DNA of 64,000 bases, taken from contig NZ_JAFBBP010000001.1 of NCBI RefSeq assembly GCF_016907275.1, positions 3,214,001-3,278,000 of the forward strand. The letters are read 5' to 3'. Shown piece by piece: positions 38,283 through 47,743 of this stretch. A program made the translations under genes and the position numbers. Position 1 is the stretch's first letter, and each line of letters opens with the position of its first letter. The stretch is from Micromonospora luteifusca. GTDB taxonomy: Bacteria; Actinomycetota; Actinomycetes; Mycobacteriales; Micromonosporaceae. Below the pieces are notes generated by a model. That model was not told the origin of the DNA and ran no database searches. It saw only the letters and a list, made by a program, of their open reading frames with translations.

Positions 38283-39164
38283 ATGAGTGAGCGGCGCAGT
38301 CCCACCATCAGACGGCGGCGGCTCGGAGCCGAGCTGCGCCGCCAACGGGAGTCCGCCGGGATCACGATCGAGGTGGTCGCCGAGCAGCTCGAGTGTTCGG
38401 CGTCGAAGGTCTCCCGGATCGAGACCGGGCACACCACGGCCACCCCTCGCGACGTGCGGGACATGCTGCGGATCTACGGCGTGGTCGGTGCCGAGAGCGA
38501 CGAGCTCGTGCAGATCGCCCGGGAGGCCCGACAGAAGGGCTGGTGGCATCCGTACAGCACGGTGCTCGTCGGCGCGTACGTCGGGCTGGAGGCGGCCGCG
38601 AGTTCGATTCGGGCGTACGAACAGCAGGTCGTGCCGGGTCTCCTGGAGACCGAGGAGTACGCCGGGGCGATGATCCGCGCCGCTCGTCCGGACTTCACCG
38701 CCGATCAGGTGCACCAAAGGGTGCGTGTCCGTCTGGGCCGTCAGTCGTTGTTGACCCAGGACGATCCGGTCGATCTGTGGGTGGTACTCGATGAGGCGGT
38801 GGTGCGTCGGCCGGTAGGCGGGGACGAGGTGATGCGTGGCCAACTCAAGCGGTTGGTCGAGGTGGCCGAGTTACCGAACGTGACGCTGCAGATCCTGCCC
38901 TTCGAGGTGGGTGCACACGCTGGCATGGACGGCACTTTCACGATCCTCAGCTTCCCCGAACCCGGTGATCCGGATGTTGTGTACGCGGAGAACGCCACGG
39001 GTGGGCTTTTCCTCGAGAAGAGCGACGAACTGCAGAAGTACAGCTTCATCTTCGATCACATCCGCGCCGCGGCCATACGTCCAGAGGAGTCCGTCGCACA
39101 CATCGCAAAACTGGCAGAGGAGCCGTTGTGGAAATGGCGACCAAAAGGTTCCCCGTGGACCTGA
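38283..39164 (+). CDS. XRE-type HTH regulator with DUF5753 domain (Scr1-like)
   Basis: 293 residues: HTH at about 13-70 (LRRQRESAGITIEVVAEQLECSASKVSRIETG) and the DUF5753 domain (about 95-275; YEQQVVPGLLETEEYA; VTLQILPF). In streptomycetes such proteins pair with a DUF397 protein, as here, and the Scr1/Scr2 pair behaves like an antitoxin/toxin-like regulatory unit affecting development or antibiotic production. The following DUF397 gene overlaps its 3' end by 37 bases. Exact target unknown. Confidence 0.9.
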   Translation: MSERRSPTIRRRRLGAELRRQRESAGITIEVVAEQLECSASKVSRIETGHTTATPRDVRDMLRIYGVVGAESDELVQIAREARQKGWWHPYSTVLVGAYVGLEAAASSIRAYEQQVVPGLLETEEYAGAMIRAARPDFTADQVHQRVRVRLGRQSLLTQDDPVDLWVVLDEAVVRRPVGGDEVMRGQLKRLVEVAELPNVTLQILPFEVGAHAGMDGTFTILSFPEPGDPDVVYAENATGGLFLEKSDELQKYSFIFDHIRAAAIRPEESVAHIAKLAEEPLWKWRPKGSPWT

Positions 39165-39355
39165 CGCAGGCAGCATGGTTCAAGAGCTCGAAGAGCGGGC
39201 CGAACTGTGACAACTGCGTCGAGGTGGCGTACGTGACGGGGGCGGTCGGAGTGCGGGACTCGAAGGACAAGGCGGGCCCAGCCCTGGTCTTCGCCCCGAG
39301 TGACTGGCACGCCTTCGTCGGCGGCACCCGAGGCGGTGCGTTCGGCGCGGTCTGA
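39128..39355 (+). CDS. DUF397 domain protein
   Basis: 75 residues with the DUF397 signature WFKSSKSGPNCDNCVEVAY and VRDSKDKAGPALVF...W..F. Start GTG 39128 (or ATG 39134) with GGAG upstream, inside the end of the regulator gene, so the two are translationally linked. Partner of the DUF5753 HTH protein; DUF397 proteins modulate or are controlled by such partners. Confidence 0.9.
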   Translation: MEMATKRFPVDLTQAAWFKSSKSGPNCDNCVEVAYVTGAVGVRDSKDKAGPALVFAPSDWHAFVGGTRGGAFGAV

Positions 39356-39374
39356 CCGAGTGGTCAACTGAGGT

Positions 39375-39400
39375 CCCCGTCCGGGTCAGACCGGACGGGG
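39375..39400 (+). terminator. Intrinsic hairpin after the DUF397 gene
   Basis: Perfect 10-bp stem, 39375-39384 with 39391-39400, and a 6-base loop. The remaining 170 bases to the next start show nothing recognisable. Confidence 0.8.
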
Positions 39401-39570
39401 GCCTTGTCGTGTCCAGGGAGGCCGGGCAGCGCCCGCGTCGCGACGGCGGTCGGCGAGGTTCCGCCGGGATTCCCGTCGCCACAGCGGGCTCGTCTCGTTG
39501 AACTGGTCGGTGCGGCGCAGGTCGACGACCCGCCGTACCGATCGGCAACCGAGCGAGGTAGGCGAGACGG

Positions 39571-39972
39571 ATGACGACGATCGGGTCAGACAATCTCACC
39601 AACGGTCCGGGCAAACCGGAGCGGTTCGGTGGCAAGTACCGCGGAGCGCGTCGGGACACCGTGCTGACCGAGGTGGTTTCGACCGACCAGGACATGAGCG
39701 GGCGGGATGCGTCCGCCTCCGAGTCGGCGGACCCTCCGCTCTCGCTGCCTTCGCTGGACCCGAACCCGCTGGTCGAGCCGTCGTTTCCGCCGAGCGGCTG
39801 GCCGATGGAGTCCAGCGGGTCGCTGGCCGACCACCCTCTGCTGCGCGGCCTGTTGATGGAGCTGCCGCCGCGGGGCAGCGTGCCACCGCCGGGCTGGCTG
39901 GACCGCTGGTTCGAGGCGACCAGGGCGATCCTTGAGTTGCTATACGTGCAGGGGGCCGGCCGTCCGCGCTGA
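39571..39972 (+). CDS. Hypothetical protein
   Basis: 133 residues, polar and Pro/Ser-rich with a hydrophobic C-terminal helix (WLDRWFEATRAILELLYV). ATG 39571 has AGG-rich sequence upstream (GAGGTAGGCGAG). Its last 33 bases overlap the 3' end of the convergent membrane protein gene. No family recognised; coding status is supported by start context and frame but not by homology. Confidence 0.5.
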   Translation: MTTIGSDNLTNGPGKPERFGGKYRGARRDTVLTEVVSTDQDMSGRDASASESADPPLSLPSLDPNPLVEPSFPPSGWPMESSGSLADHPLLRGLLMELPPRGSVPPPGWLDRWFEATRAILELLYVQGAGRPR

Positions 39973-40539
39973 TCGCGGAGCGTCGGGCTGGGCCCGTTCG
40001 GCGAACCGGCTGTGCCGTAGCGCGTGTCGGACACCGATGGCGAGCACCGTGAGCGCGCCGAGGGTGATCGCCGGCCCGGTGACACCGGGGTCGGCTCCGA
40101 GGTCGGTGCCCGCCGCCGCGATCAACGCCGGCACCGTGGCCAGGGCGGTCACCTGCAGTGGCAGGCCGACGAGCGGGTGGGCCGCGGCGGCGCGCAGCCC
40201 GTGCGGCGCAGGCGTGGCGGGGGCACTGGCGAACGCGCCCGCCCCGGCCCACAGCCGGCGGATCCGCCGTAGGGAGCAGACCGCAGCCACGAGCGCCGGG
40301 CCGGCGACCAGGGTGAGCCCGGCGGCGGCCCGGTCGACCGGCGCGGTGCCGGCACTGAACAGGCCGCCGCCGAGCACGGTCGCGGTGAGCGCCACGCCGG
40401 TGAGGGCCAGCACCAGCAACCATCCGGTACGCCGGCGCAGCATGCGGGTGTTGTGCAGCCGGGGAAGCCCGTCGGCGACGACGCCAGCGGCCAGCCAGAC
40501 GGCGGCAATCGGAAGCAGGATGGTGAGCTGACTCTCCAT
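39940..40539 (-). CDS. Integral membrane protein, unknown function
   Basis: 199 residues, five to six hydrophobic helices (LTILLPIAAVWLAAGVVAD; LLVLALTGVALTATVLG; LVAGPALVAAV; ITLGALTVLAIGV). Start ATG 40539 (MESQL); the open frame to 40629 adds an implausible N terminus. Convergent overlap with the preceding hypothetical gene. No family recognised. Confidence 0.65.
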   Translation of the reverse strand: MESQLTILLPIAAVWLAAGVVADGLPRLHNTRMLRRRTGWLLVLALTGVALTATVLGGGLFSAGTAPVDRAAAGLTLVAGPALVAAVCSLRRIRRLWAGAGAFASAPATPAPHGLRAAAAHPLVGLPLQVTALATVPALIAAAGTDLGADPGVTGPAITLGALTVLAIGVRHALRHSRFAERAQPDAPRSARTAGPLHV

Positions 40540-40688
40540 GTTCGAGAGTCTTTCCCGAATCGTGGCGGGGCGAATCGGGGCCGGTCCCCCGTTCACCCCG
40601 GACGCCAGGCCCGTAGGGGGCCATCCCACCGAGGTTATGGACGTTTCGACATGTCCAACTGCCGAGTCACTGACTTACCCTCAGCTAG

Positions 40689-40704
40689 ATCGGCAATTGT
40701 CGAT
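40689..40704. promoter_or_regulatory. Near-palindrome upstream of the S8 protease gene
   Basis: 16-base element ATCG-R-CAATTG-Y-CGAT, one of the few AT-richer spots locally, 53 bases before the protease start. Likely within the promoter region; binding protein unknown. Confidence 0.4.
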
Positions 40705-40756
40705 TGATGTTGGGGCCGGTGGACACGTTCCGCCGCCGGTCAGAGGGAGGTAGGAG

Positions 40757-42628
40757 ATGGGTCTTCCACGAAGGTCCGTACTGGTCGGGGTGGCCATGGC
40801 GACCGTGCTGGCCGTCGGCACCCCGGCCCTGGCCGCCGAACCCGCCGGTGCGGTCAGGGCGGCCGGCGGAGCCACTGCCGTGCCGGACAGCTACATCGTC
40901 GTTCTCAAGGACAGCGCGGTGGCCCGCGACCGCGTCGGCGACACCGCGAAGCGACTCTCCGGCCGGCACGGCGGCAAGGTGGCCCGCACCTACAGCGCGG
41001 CGCTGCGCGGTTTCGAGGTCACGGTGAGCGCGGCCGCAGCCGCGCGGATCGCCGCCGACCCGGCGGTGGCGTACGTCGAGCAGAACCACACCGTGTCCAT
41101 CTTCGGGACGCAGACCAACCCACCCTCCTGGGGTCTGGACCGGATCGACCAGCGGAACCTGCCCCTGAACAGCTCGTACACCTACCCGAACACGGCATCC
41201 AACGTTCGCGCCTACATCATCGACACCGGCGTGCTGTACGGGCACAACGACTTCGGCGGTCGGGCCGTCTCGGGCTTCGACGCGGTGGACGGCGGCTCCG
41301 CCGACGACTGCAACGGCCACGGCACACACGTGGCGGGCACGGTCGGCGGCTCGTCGTACGGTGTGGCCAAGGGCGTCCAGATCGTCGGCGTCCGGGTGCT
41401 CAACTGCCAGGGCAGCGGCACCAACGCCCAGGTGGTGGCCGGCATCGACTGGGTGACCGCGAACGCGGTCAAGCCGGCGGTGGCGAACATGAGCCTCGGT
41501 GGTGGCGCCAACAGTTCGATCGACACGGCCGTCAGCAACTCGATCAACTCCGGCATCACGTACGCGGTCGCCGCCGGCAACGGCAACACCCTCGGCGTCC
41601 GGCAGAACGCCTGCAACTACTCCCCGGCGCGAGTCGCCTCCGCGATCACCGTGGGTGCGACGCAGAACAACGACGCCGCCGCGAGCTTCTCCAACTTCGG
41701 CACCTGCGTGGACATCCTGGCCCCGGGCGTCAACATCACCTCGGCCTGGTACACCAGCAGCAGCGCGACGAACACCATCAGCGGCACCTCGATGGCATCG
41801 CCGCACGTCGCCGGCGTGGCGGCGCTGGCGCTGTCGGGGAATCCGTCCTGGAGCCCGCAGCAGGTGCGGGACTACCTGGTCAACAACTCCACCCCGAACG
41901 TGGTGACCAACGTCGGGACCGGCACCCCGAACCAGCTGCTCTACGTCGTGAACGGCACCCCGCCGGCCAACGACTTCTCGGTGTCGGTGTCGCCGACCTC
42001 CGGCTCCACCGCACCTGGTGGCTCGGTGACGGCCACCGTCGGCACGGCCACCACCGCTGGCTCCGCGCAGTCGGTCAGCCTCTCCGCCAGCGGCCTGCCG
42101 GCCGGCGCGACCGCGTCGTTCAGCCCGTCGACGGTGACGTCGGGCGGCTCGTCGACCCTCACCATCGCCACCTCGGCGAGCACCCCCGCCGGCAGCTACC
42201 CGGTCACGATCACCGGCAGCGGCGCGGCGGGCACCCGCACGGCCACCTACACGTTGACCGTGACCGGGTCGGGTGGCGGCGGATGCTCCGGCACCAACGG
42301 CACCGACGTCGCGATCCCGGACACCGGCGCCACGGTGAGCAGCTCGATCACGATCGCCGGCTGCAACCGCAACGCCTCGTCGAGCTCGACGATCGCGGTG
42401 AACATCGTGCACACCTTCCGCGGCGACCTGGTGATCGACCTGATCGCTCCGGACGGCTCGGCGTACCGGCTGAAGAACAGCAGCTACTTCGACAGCGCCG
42501 ACAACGTGAACACGACCTACACCGCCAACGTCTCCAGTGAGGCGGCGAACGGCACCTGGCGACTGCAGGCGCGGGACGTCTACGCCGGTGACACCGGCTA
42601 CATCAACACCTGGACCCTGACCCTCTGA
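40757..42628 (+). CDS. Secreted subtilisin-like serine protease with P domain
   Basis: 623 residues. Signal peptide (1-27, ALA|AE), I9 inhibitor propeptide (about 44-115), S8 catalytic domain with D156 (IIDTGV), H188 (NGHGTH), oxyanion N275 and S345 (GTSMASPH), an Ig-like Ser/Thr-rich module (about 400-505) and a C-terminal proprotein-convertase P domain (about 515-623). Secreted, self-processing endopeptidase of the fungal proteinase K-like branch. Upstream near-palindrome suggests regulation. Terminated by a hairpin at 42644. Confidence 0.94.
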   Translation: MGLPRRSVLVGVAMATVLAVGTPALAAEPAGAVRAAGGATAVPDSYIVVLKDSAVARDRVGDTAKRLSGRHGGKVARTYSAALRGFEVTVSAAAAARIAADPAVAYVEQNHTVSIFGTQTNPPSWGLDRIDQRNLPLNSSYTYPNTASNVRAYIIDTGVLYGHNDFGGRAVSGFDAVDGGSADDCNGHGTHVAGTVGGSSYGVAKGVQIVGVRVLNCQGSGTNAQVVAGIDWVTANAVKPAVANMSLGGGANSSIDTAVSNSINSGITYAVAAGNGNTLGVRQNACNYSPARVASAITVGATQNNDAAASFSNFGTCVDILAPGVNITSAWYTSSSATNTISGTSMASPHVAGVAALALSGNPSWSPQQVRDYLVNNSTPNVVTNVGTGTPNQLLYVVNGTPPANDFSVSVSPTSGSTAPGGSVTATVGTATTAGSAQSVSLSASGLPAGATASFSPSTVTSGGSSTLTIATSASTPAGSYPVTITGSGAAGTRTATYTLTVTGSGGGGCSGTNGTDVAIPDTGATVSSSITIAGCNRNASSSSTIAVNIVHTFRGDLVIDLIAPDGSAYRLKNSSYFDSADNVNTTYTANVSSEAANGTWRLQARDVYAGDTGYINTWTLTL

Positions 42629-42643
42629 CCGGCCGCCGACGAC

Positions 42644-42677
42644 CGAGGCCCCACTCGGCTTGCCGGGTGGGGCCTCG
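42644..42677. terminator. Bidirectional hairpin terminator
   Basis: Perfect 11-bp stem, 42644-42654 with 42667-42677, and a 12-base loop, between the convergent protease and glycosyltransferase genes. Confidence 0.8.
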
Positions 42678-42694
42678 TGTCGTACGGATCGGGA

Positions 42695-43501
42695 TCAGAC
42701 CGTGAAGGTGGCCGGCCGCTCGGTGGCCGGGGCCGGCGGGCGAGCCTTCCACAGGCCGACCTTCTGGGCGGCGAGCCGGCTCAGGTAGGCCGGGTTGAGG
42801 ATGACGTAGCGGCGCCAGAGCCTCTTCGGCTCCAGACCAAGACGCCAGAACCACTCCAGGCCAGCACGCTGCATCCACGGCGGGGGCTGGCGCAGCAGCC
42901 CGGCGTGGTAGTCGAAGGCCGCACCGACCGCCATCAGCGGCATGTCGAGCAGCGGTCGCATGGCGTACGCGAAGACCTCCTGGCGCGGGCAGCCGAGCCC
43001 GACCAGGACCAGCCGGGCACCGCTGGACCGGATCCGGTCGGCGATCTCGGCGTCCTCACCTGGCTGGACGGCACGAAACTTGGACGGCTCCACCCCGGCG
43101 ATCTTCAGTGCGGGGAACATCCGCTCCAGGGCCGGGATCAACCTGGCGAGGGTCTCCTCGGTCGAGCCGTACAGGTAGACCGGCAGCCCCTCGTCGGCGA
43201 AGCGCGACAGCACGTGCAGGGTCAGCGTCGGCCCGTAGACCCGGTCGGTGAGCCCGGCGTGGTGCAGCAGGTTGAGCGCCCAGCGCACCGGCTGCCCGTC
43301 CGGCGTGACCACGTCGAAGGAGTTGAGCCGCGCGTTGTGCGCCCGGTCCAACACCCCGGTCATCACGCCGTGCACGGCCAGCGCGGTCAGCGCGAACGGG
43401 CGCCGCTCGTGTGCCGCGGTCACCACCGCATCGGTCGCGGTCGCGTAGTCGGTGGCGTCGACCAGGACGCCGAGCACGTTGCGCTTGGTCCGCGTGGTCA
43501 T
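42695..43501 (-). CDS. WecG/TagA/CpsF family glycosyltransferase
   Basis: 268 residues, GT26 family: [26 protein letters not shown] near residues 70-95 and the [13 protein letters not shown] motif. Such enzymes add ManNAc or a related sugar acid to undecaprenyl-linked intermediates in teichoic-acid or polysaccharide synthesis. Start ATG 43501 overlaps the stop of the epimerase gene by four bases (ATGA), so the two are coupled; the longer frame to 43624 would lie inside that gene. Confidence 0.88.
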   Translation of the reverse strand: MTTRTKRNVLGVLVDATDYATATDAVVTAAHERRPFALTALAVHGVMTGVLDRAHNARLNSFDVVTPDGQPVRWALNLLHHAGLTDRVYGPTLTLHVLSRFADEGLPVYLYGSTEETLARLIPALERMFPALKIAGVEPSKFRAVQPGEDAEIADRIRSSGARLVLVGLGCPRQEVFAYAMRPLLDMPLMAVGAAFDYHAGLLRQPPPWMQRAGLEWFWRLGLEPKRLWRRYVILNPAYLSRLAAQKVGLWKARPPAPATERPATFTV

Positions 43502-44571
43502 GCCGTGGGCACCCATTTGTCGACGTTGGCCTCGTAGATCTCCTGCAGGATCATCGGCACGTCGTATGTGATCTTCCAGTCCGGGTACTGCGCCTCGAAC
43601 CGGGCCATGCTGCTGACGTACCACTGGTGGTCGCCGGTGCGGTTCTGCTCGACGTAGTTGATCCGCGCCTCGCGGCCGGTGATCCCCTCCGCGATCCGGA
43701 ACGCCTCGATGTGGGAGGTGTTGGAGTGCCGGCCGCCACCGAGGTTGTAGACCTCCGCGGATCGCGGAGCCCGGAAGAACGCCTCGAACGCGGTCAGCAC
43801 GTCGCGCGAGTGGATCGCGTCCCGGACCATCTTGCCCTTGTAGCCGAACAGGTTGTATGTCCGGCCTTCCATGACACAGCGCATCAGGTAGGCCAGGAAC
43901 CCGTGCAGCTCGGCCGCCGAGTGCGCCGGACCGGTCAGCGTGCCGCCCCGGAAGCAGGCGGTCTTCATGTCGAAGTAGCGGCCGTACTCCTGGACCATCA
44001 CGTCTGCGGCGACCTTGGAGGCGCCGAAGACCGAGTGCAGCGAGTGGTCGATCGACATCTCTTCGGTGATGCCCTCGTACCAGCGGTGGTCCTCGGGCAG
44101 TTCGTACCGTGTCTCCAGCTCGATCAGCGGCAGGCTGTTGGGCCGGTCGCCGTAGACCTTGTTGGTCGAGCAGTGGATGAACGGCGCGTCGATCGCGTGC
44201 CGGCGGGTGTTCTCCAGGATGTTGAGCGTGCCGCCAGCGTTCACGTCGAAGTCCGTGTACGGCTCCTTGGCTGCCCAGTCGTGGCTCGGCTGGGCAGCGC
44301 TGTGGATCACCACGGCGATGTCCTTGCCGTACTTCTTGAACACCTGCTCCAGGCCGTCCCGGTCCCGGATGTCCACCGCGAAATGGGTGTACGCGTTGCC
44401 CAGGTCGCGCCCGAGCCGCTCAAGGCTCCAGGATGTGGAGCCGTCCTCGCCGAAGAAATACCGGCGCATGTCGTTGTCGATGCCGACGACGTCCAGACCG
44501 AGGCCGGCAAAGTGCCGGACCGCCTCGGAGCCGATCAGGCCACCCGACCCTGTCACCAACGCGACACTCAC
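43498..44571 (-). CDS. NAD-dependent epimerase/dehydratase (extended SDR)
   Basis: 357 residues; Rossmann GSGGLIG at residues 8-14 and sequence most like CDP-paratose/tyvelose 2-epimerases ([20 protein letters not shown]). The usual YxxxK catalytic pair appears as F182-GAS-K186, so the tyrosine is replaced. Start GTG 44571 has GGGAG six bases upstream; an ATG at 44589 has no ribosome site. Coupled to the GT26 glycosyltransferase, so it probably supplies or edits a nucleotide sugar for the same surface polymer. Confidence 0.85.
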   Translation of the reverse strand: MSVALVTGSGGLIGSEAVRHFAGLGLDVVGIDNDMRRYFFGEDGSTSWSLERLGRDLGNAYTHFAVDIRDRDGLEQVFKKYGKDIAVVIHSAAQPSHDWAAKEPYTDFDVNAGGTLNILENTRRHAIDAPFIHCSTNKVYGDRPNSLPLIELETRYELPEDHRWYEGITEEMSIDHSLHSVFGASKVAADVMVQEYGRYFDMKTACFRGGTLTGPAHSAAELHGFLAYLMRCVMEGRTYNLFGYKGKMVRDAIHSRDVLTAFEAFFRAPRSAEVYNLGGGRHSNTSHIEAFRIAEGITGREARINYVEQNRTGDHQWYVSSMARFEAQYPDWKITYDVPMILQEIYEANVDKWVPTA

Positions 44572-44677
44572 ACGCCACTCCCGGTCCATCGGAGGCAGAA
44601 TCCATCGCAGCATAGCGTGACGCCCGGCACGCCCCGATATGACGGAAGGGCCCCGCGTAGTGCGGAGCCCTCGTCGT

Positions 44678-44763
44678 TGGTGGGGATGGGGGGAGTTGAA
44701 CCCCCACGCCCTTTCGGGCACACGGACCTGAACCGTGCGCGTCTGCCATTCCGCCACATCCCC
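44678..44763 (-). tRNA. tRNA-Leu (anticodon CAG)
   Basis: Class II tRNA on the minus strand, 86 bases with an encoded CCA (44680-44678). Acceptor GGGGATG pairs with CATCCCC; anticodon stem CACGG/CCGTG encloses TTCAGGT giving CAG; the long variable arm GTGCCCGAAAGGGC is typical of tRNA-Leu; T arm GGGGGTTCAACTCCCCC. Reads CUG, the dominant leucine codon in such GC-rich genomes. Confidence 0.95.
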
Positions 44764-44996
44764 GTGGCACGACCCGGAACACTGTAGCCGCCCGGGCCCG
44801 CTGTCTCCAGCGGGCCCCGGGAATACTACGCTGTCCCAGGCGCTCGCCACGAGCGATTACCGTTCGTGGCGGACGAAAGATTAGCACGACAGACCCGGCC
44901 CTTCCGAACGGGTCGAGAGCAGGCGGCCGAGCGGCGTGTGAGCTGCGCGCGCGCCGGCCGGATACCATCATGTCCTCGGGACCCGAGGAGGAGCCG

Positions 44997-45758
44997 GTGA
45001 GCGTGCTGCAACGCTTCGAGAAGCGTCTGGAAGGCCTGGTCGAAGGGGCCTTCGCCAAGGTCTTCAAAGGGGTGGTCCACCCCGTGGAGATCCTCAACGC
45101 CATGCAGCGGGAGGCCGAGGCGCACAAGGCGATCCTGGCCGGTGGGCGCACGTTGGTGCCCAACCGCTACGTGATCGATCTCTCGCCGTTCGACCACAGT
45201 CGGCTGGCGCCGTACGCCGCTGCCCTGGCCCAGGAGTTGGCCCAGTCGCAGGCGGAGTTCATCGGCGAGCAGGCGTGGACGGTCTATGGCGACGTGATCG
45301 TCGAGATCGAGCGAGGCGAGGGCCTGGACACGGGCATGTTCCGTGTCACGGCCGAGGTCTACACCGGTGGCGAGGTCGCCCCGGTGTCGGCACCCGGCTA
45401 CGACGCCGGCCCGCCCGCCTACCCCGCGTACGACCAGGGTGGTGGCTACGGCCCGCCGCCAGGGCACGGCGGCGGTCGCAACGTGCGGCTGGTTTCCGGT
45501 GACGGTCGCACCTACCCCCTCCAGATGGGGTCGACGGTGATCGGTCGCGGCGACCAGGCCAATCTGCGCCTGCCGGACGTCGGCATCTCCCGGCGACACG
45601 CCCGGTTGGATTTCGACGGGGGGCAGGTCGTGCTGACCGACCTGGGGTCGACCAACGGCACCATGGTCAACGGGCAGCGGGTCTCCGCCGTCGCACTCAA
45701 CCCCGGTGACATGGTCCAGCTCGGCACCACGACGCTGACCTTCCGCGTGGACGGCTGA
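44997..45758 (+). CDS. fhaA: FhaA-like protein (DUF3662 and FHA domain)
   Basis: 253 residues: DUF3662 (about 1-115), Gly/Tyr/Pro-rich linker, and a C-terminal FHA domain (about 165-250; IGRG, SRRHARL, LGSTNGTMVNG) that binds phosphothreonine. In mycobacteria FhaA binds PknB-phosphorylated MviN and tunes peptidoglycan synthesis. GTG 44997 is preferred: GGAGGAG lies just upstream and a TACCAT -10-like element (44963-44968) would start transcription after the alternative ATG at 44970. First gene of the pknB operon. Confidence 0.92.
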   Translation: MSVLQRFEKRLEGLVEGAFAKVFKGVVHPVEILNAMQREAEAHKAILAGGRTLVPNRYVIDLSPFDHSRLAPYAAALAQELAQSQAEFIGEQAWTVYGDVIVEIERGEGLDTGMFRVTAEVYTGGEVAPVSAPGYDAGPPAYPAYDQGGGYGPPPGHGGGRNVRLVSGDGRTYPLQMGSTVIGRGDQANLRLPDVGISRRHARLDFDGGQVVLTDLGSTNGTMVNGQRVSAVALNPGDMVQLGTTTLTFRVDG

Positions 45759-45764
45759 CCCGCC

Positions 45765-46250
45765 TTGCCGGAACTGGTCATCACCGTTGCCCGGTTCGGA
45801 TTCCTGATCCTGCTGTGGATCTTCGTGTTCACGGTGGTCGGCGTGATCCGTCGGGATCTCTTCGCGGGCGCCCGGTCCGGTCGCCTGGTGGCCGCACCGC
45901 GCGCGGTGGGCGCCTCGACGGGGCAGGCGGCGAAGCCGGCGAAGGTGAAGCGGGGTAGGGCGGCACACCAGATGGTGGTGACAGCCGGTCAGCTGGCCGG
46001 CACCAGGATCACTCTCGGTGAAGCGCAGATCACCATTGGTCGGGCTGAGGACTCCACCCTGGTCATCACCGACGACTACGCCTCCGCGCGACACGCCCGG
46101 CTCGTGCCGCGCGACGGGCAGTGGTACGTCGAGGACCTCGGCTCGACTAACGGCACGTACCTAGATCGCGCTAAGGTCACCGGACCAACCCCCGTCCCCC
46201 TCGGCGTGCCGATCCGGATCGGCCGCACTTCCCTCGAATTACGGCCATGA
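45765..46250 (+). CDS. fhaB: FhaB/FipA-like FHA domain protein
   Basis: 161 residues from a TTG start: N-terminal membrane helix (about 7-27), basic linker and FHA domain (about 85-160; IGRAEDSTLVITD, SARHARL, LGSTNGTYLD). The Mtb counterpart is phosphorylated by PknA/PknB and interacts with FtsZ/FtsQ at division. Six bases after fhaA and overlapping pstP by four. Confidence 0.93.
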   Translation: MPELVITVARFGFLILLWIFVFTVVGVIRRDLFAGARSGRLVAAPRAVGASTGQAAKPAKVKRGRAAHQMVVTAGQLAGTRITLGEAQITIGRAEDSTLVITDDYASARHARLVPRDGQWYVEDLGSTNGTYLDRAKVTGPTPVPLGVPIRIGRTSLELRP

Positions 46251-47713
46251 CTCTGACCCTGCGCTATGCGGCCCACAGCGACCGCGGTCTGATCCGAGAC
46301 GGCAATCAAGACTCCGTCTACGCCGGGCCGCGGCTACTCGCCGTTGCCGACGGCATGGGCGGCATGGCCGCCGGTGACGTCGCCAGCAACATCGTCATCG
46401 GTGCCATGGCGCCGCTCGACGAGGACGTCCCGGGGGACGCCCTCGTCGATGCGTTGCGTTCGGCCGTGGGCACCGCCAACCAACAACTCCGCGACACGGT
46501 GGACGCCAACCCGCAGTTGGAGGGGATGGGCACCACGCTGACGGCGACCCTCTTCACCGGCAGCAAACTGGGCATGGTCCACATCGGCGACTCGCGGGCC
46601 TACCTGCTGCGCAACGGCGAATTCGCGCAGATCACCAAGGACGACACGTACGTCCAGATGCTCGTCGACGAAGGCCGGATCAGCGCCGAGGAGGCGAGCA
46701 GCCACCCGCAGCGGTCACTGCTCACCCGGGCCCTGGACGGCCGGGACATCGACCCGGAGTACTCGGTGCGCCAGGTGCTCCCCGGCGACCGGTACCTGAT
46801 CTGCAGCGATGGCCTGTCGGGTGTGGTCAGCGCCGAAACCATCGGCGACACGCTGCGGGAGTACACCGACCCGCAGCAGTGTGTCGAGCGACTGGTGCAG
46901 CTCGCGCTGCGCGGCGGTGGACCGGACAACATCACGGTGATCATCGCCGATGCCACGGATCAGGACATCGTCGAGGCCAGCCCGATCGTGGGCGGTGCCG
47001 CCGCGCGGGACCGGGGCATGGCAACCTCCGCCGACGACTCCACTCCGGCCGCCCGGGCCTCGGCGCTCGCCGCGCCGCGCCCGGCCGCGCCCGAGGAGCC
47101 GGCGGCCTCGGACGACGAACCGGACCGGCCGAAGCGCCGCCCGGTGCGGACCGCCGCCATGGCGCTGGCACTGCTGGTGATCATCGGCGGAGGCGCCTTC
47201 GCGGGCTGGACGTACACCCAGCGGCAGTACTACGTGGGAGCCACCGAGGAGGGGCAGGTCGCCGTCTTCCGTGGCGTCCAGGGTCAGATCGCCGGCATGG
47301 ACCTCTCCACCGTGCACCGCCGCAGCGGCACCCGACTGGACGACCTCACGGTCGCTGCTCAGGACACGGTCAAGGTCGGCATTCGGGCCAAGAGTGAGCC
47401 GGACGCCGAGCGTCAGCTCGCCGAGCTGACCAGCGACACCCCGAGCAACCCCAACCTGAAGCCGCTCTGCCCGCTCGACCCGACCGCCGCGGTGGGTGGC
47501 ACGCCCACGCCCACGCCCGTGCCGACCGATACGACGCCGACCCCGAACGGCAGCCCGAGCGCCAACGTGTCGGCGACCCCCAACGGGGTTGTCAGCGCGA
47601 GCCCGACCGACGCTGCCAGCGCCGCTGTCGGCCCGACCACCACACCCGACGTCACGCCCTCCGACTCGGCCACGCCGGCGCTCGACCCGGCCGGCTGCCG
47701 GTCTCCTGAGTGA
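46247..47713 (+). CDS. pstP: PP2C-family Ser/Thr phosphatase
   Basis: 488 residues: PP2C catalytic domain (1-235) with metal-binding aspartates in RDGNQDS, DGMGG (35-39), SDGLSG and GGPDNITVI; membrane helix about 300-320; extracellular tail with a folded part and a Pro/Thr-rich C terminus. Removes phosphates from PknA/PknB and their substrates. ATGA overlap with fhaB. Confidence 0.95.
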   Translation: MTLTLRYAAHSDRGLIRDGNQDSVYAGPRLLAVADGMGGMAAGDVASNIVIGAMAPLDEDVPGDALVDALRSAVGTANQQLRDTVDANPQLEGMGTTLTATLFTGSKLGMVHIGDSRAYLLRNGEFAQITKDDTYVQMLVDEGRISAEEASSHPQRSLLTRALDGRDIDPEYSVRQVLPGDRYLICSDGLSGVVSAETIGDTLREYTDPQQCVERLVQLALRGGGPDNITVIIADATDQDIVEASPIVGGAAARDRGMATSADDSTPAARASALAAPRPAAPEEPAASDDEPDRPKRRPVRTAAMALALLVIIGGGAFAGWTYTQRQYYVGATEEGQVAVFRGVQGQIAGMDLSTVHRRSGTRLDDLTVAAQDTVKVGIRAKSEPDAERQLAELTSDTPSNPNLKPLCPLDPTAAVGGTPTPTPVPTDTTPTPNGSPSANVSATPNGVVSASPTDAASAAVGPTTTPDVTPSDSATPALDPAGCRSPE

Positions 47714-47743
47714 GCGTCGGCTGAGATCCCGAGGACTCCACCC

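Noticed and set aside
44826..46094. 422-codon minus-strand frame opposite fhaA/fhaB
   Set aside because: Antisense shadow of two well-recognised FHA proteins.
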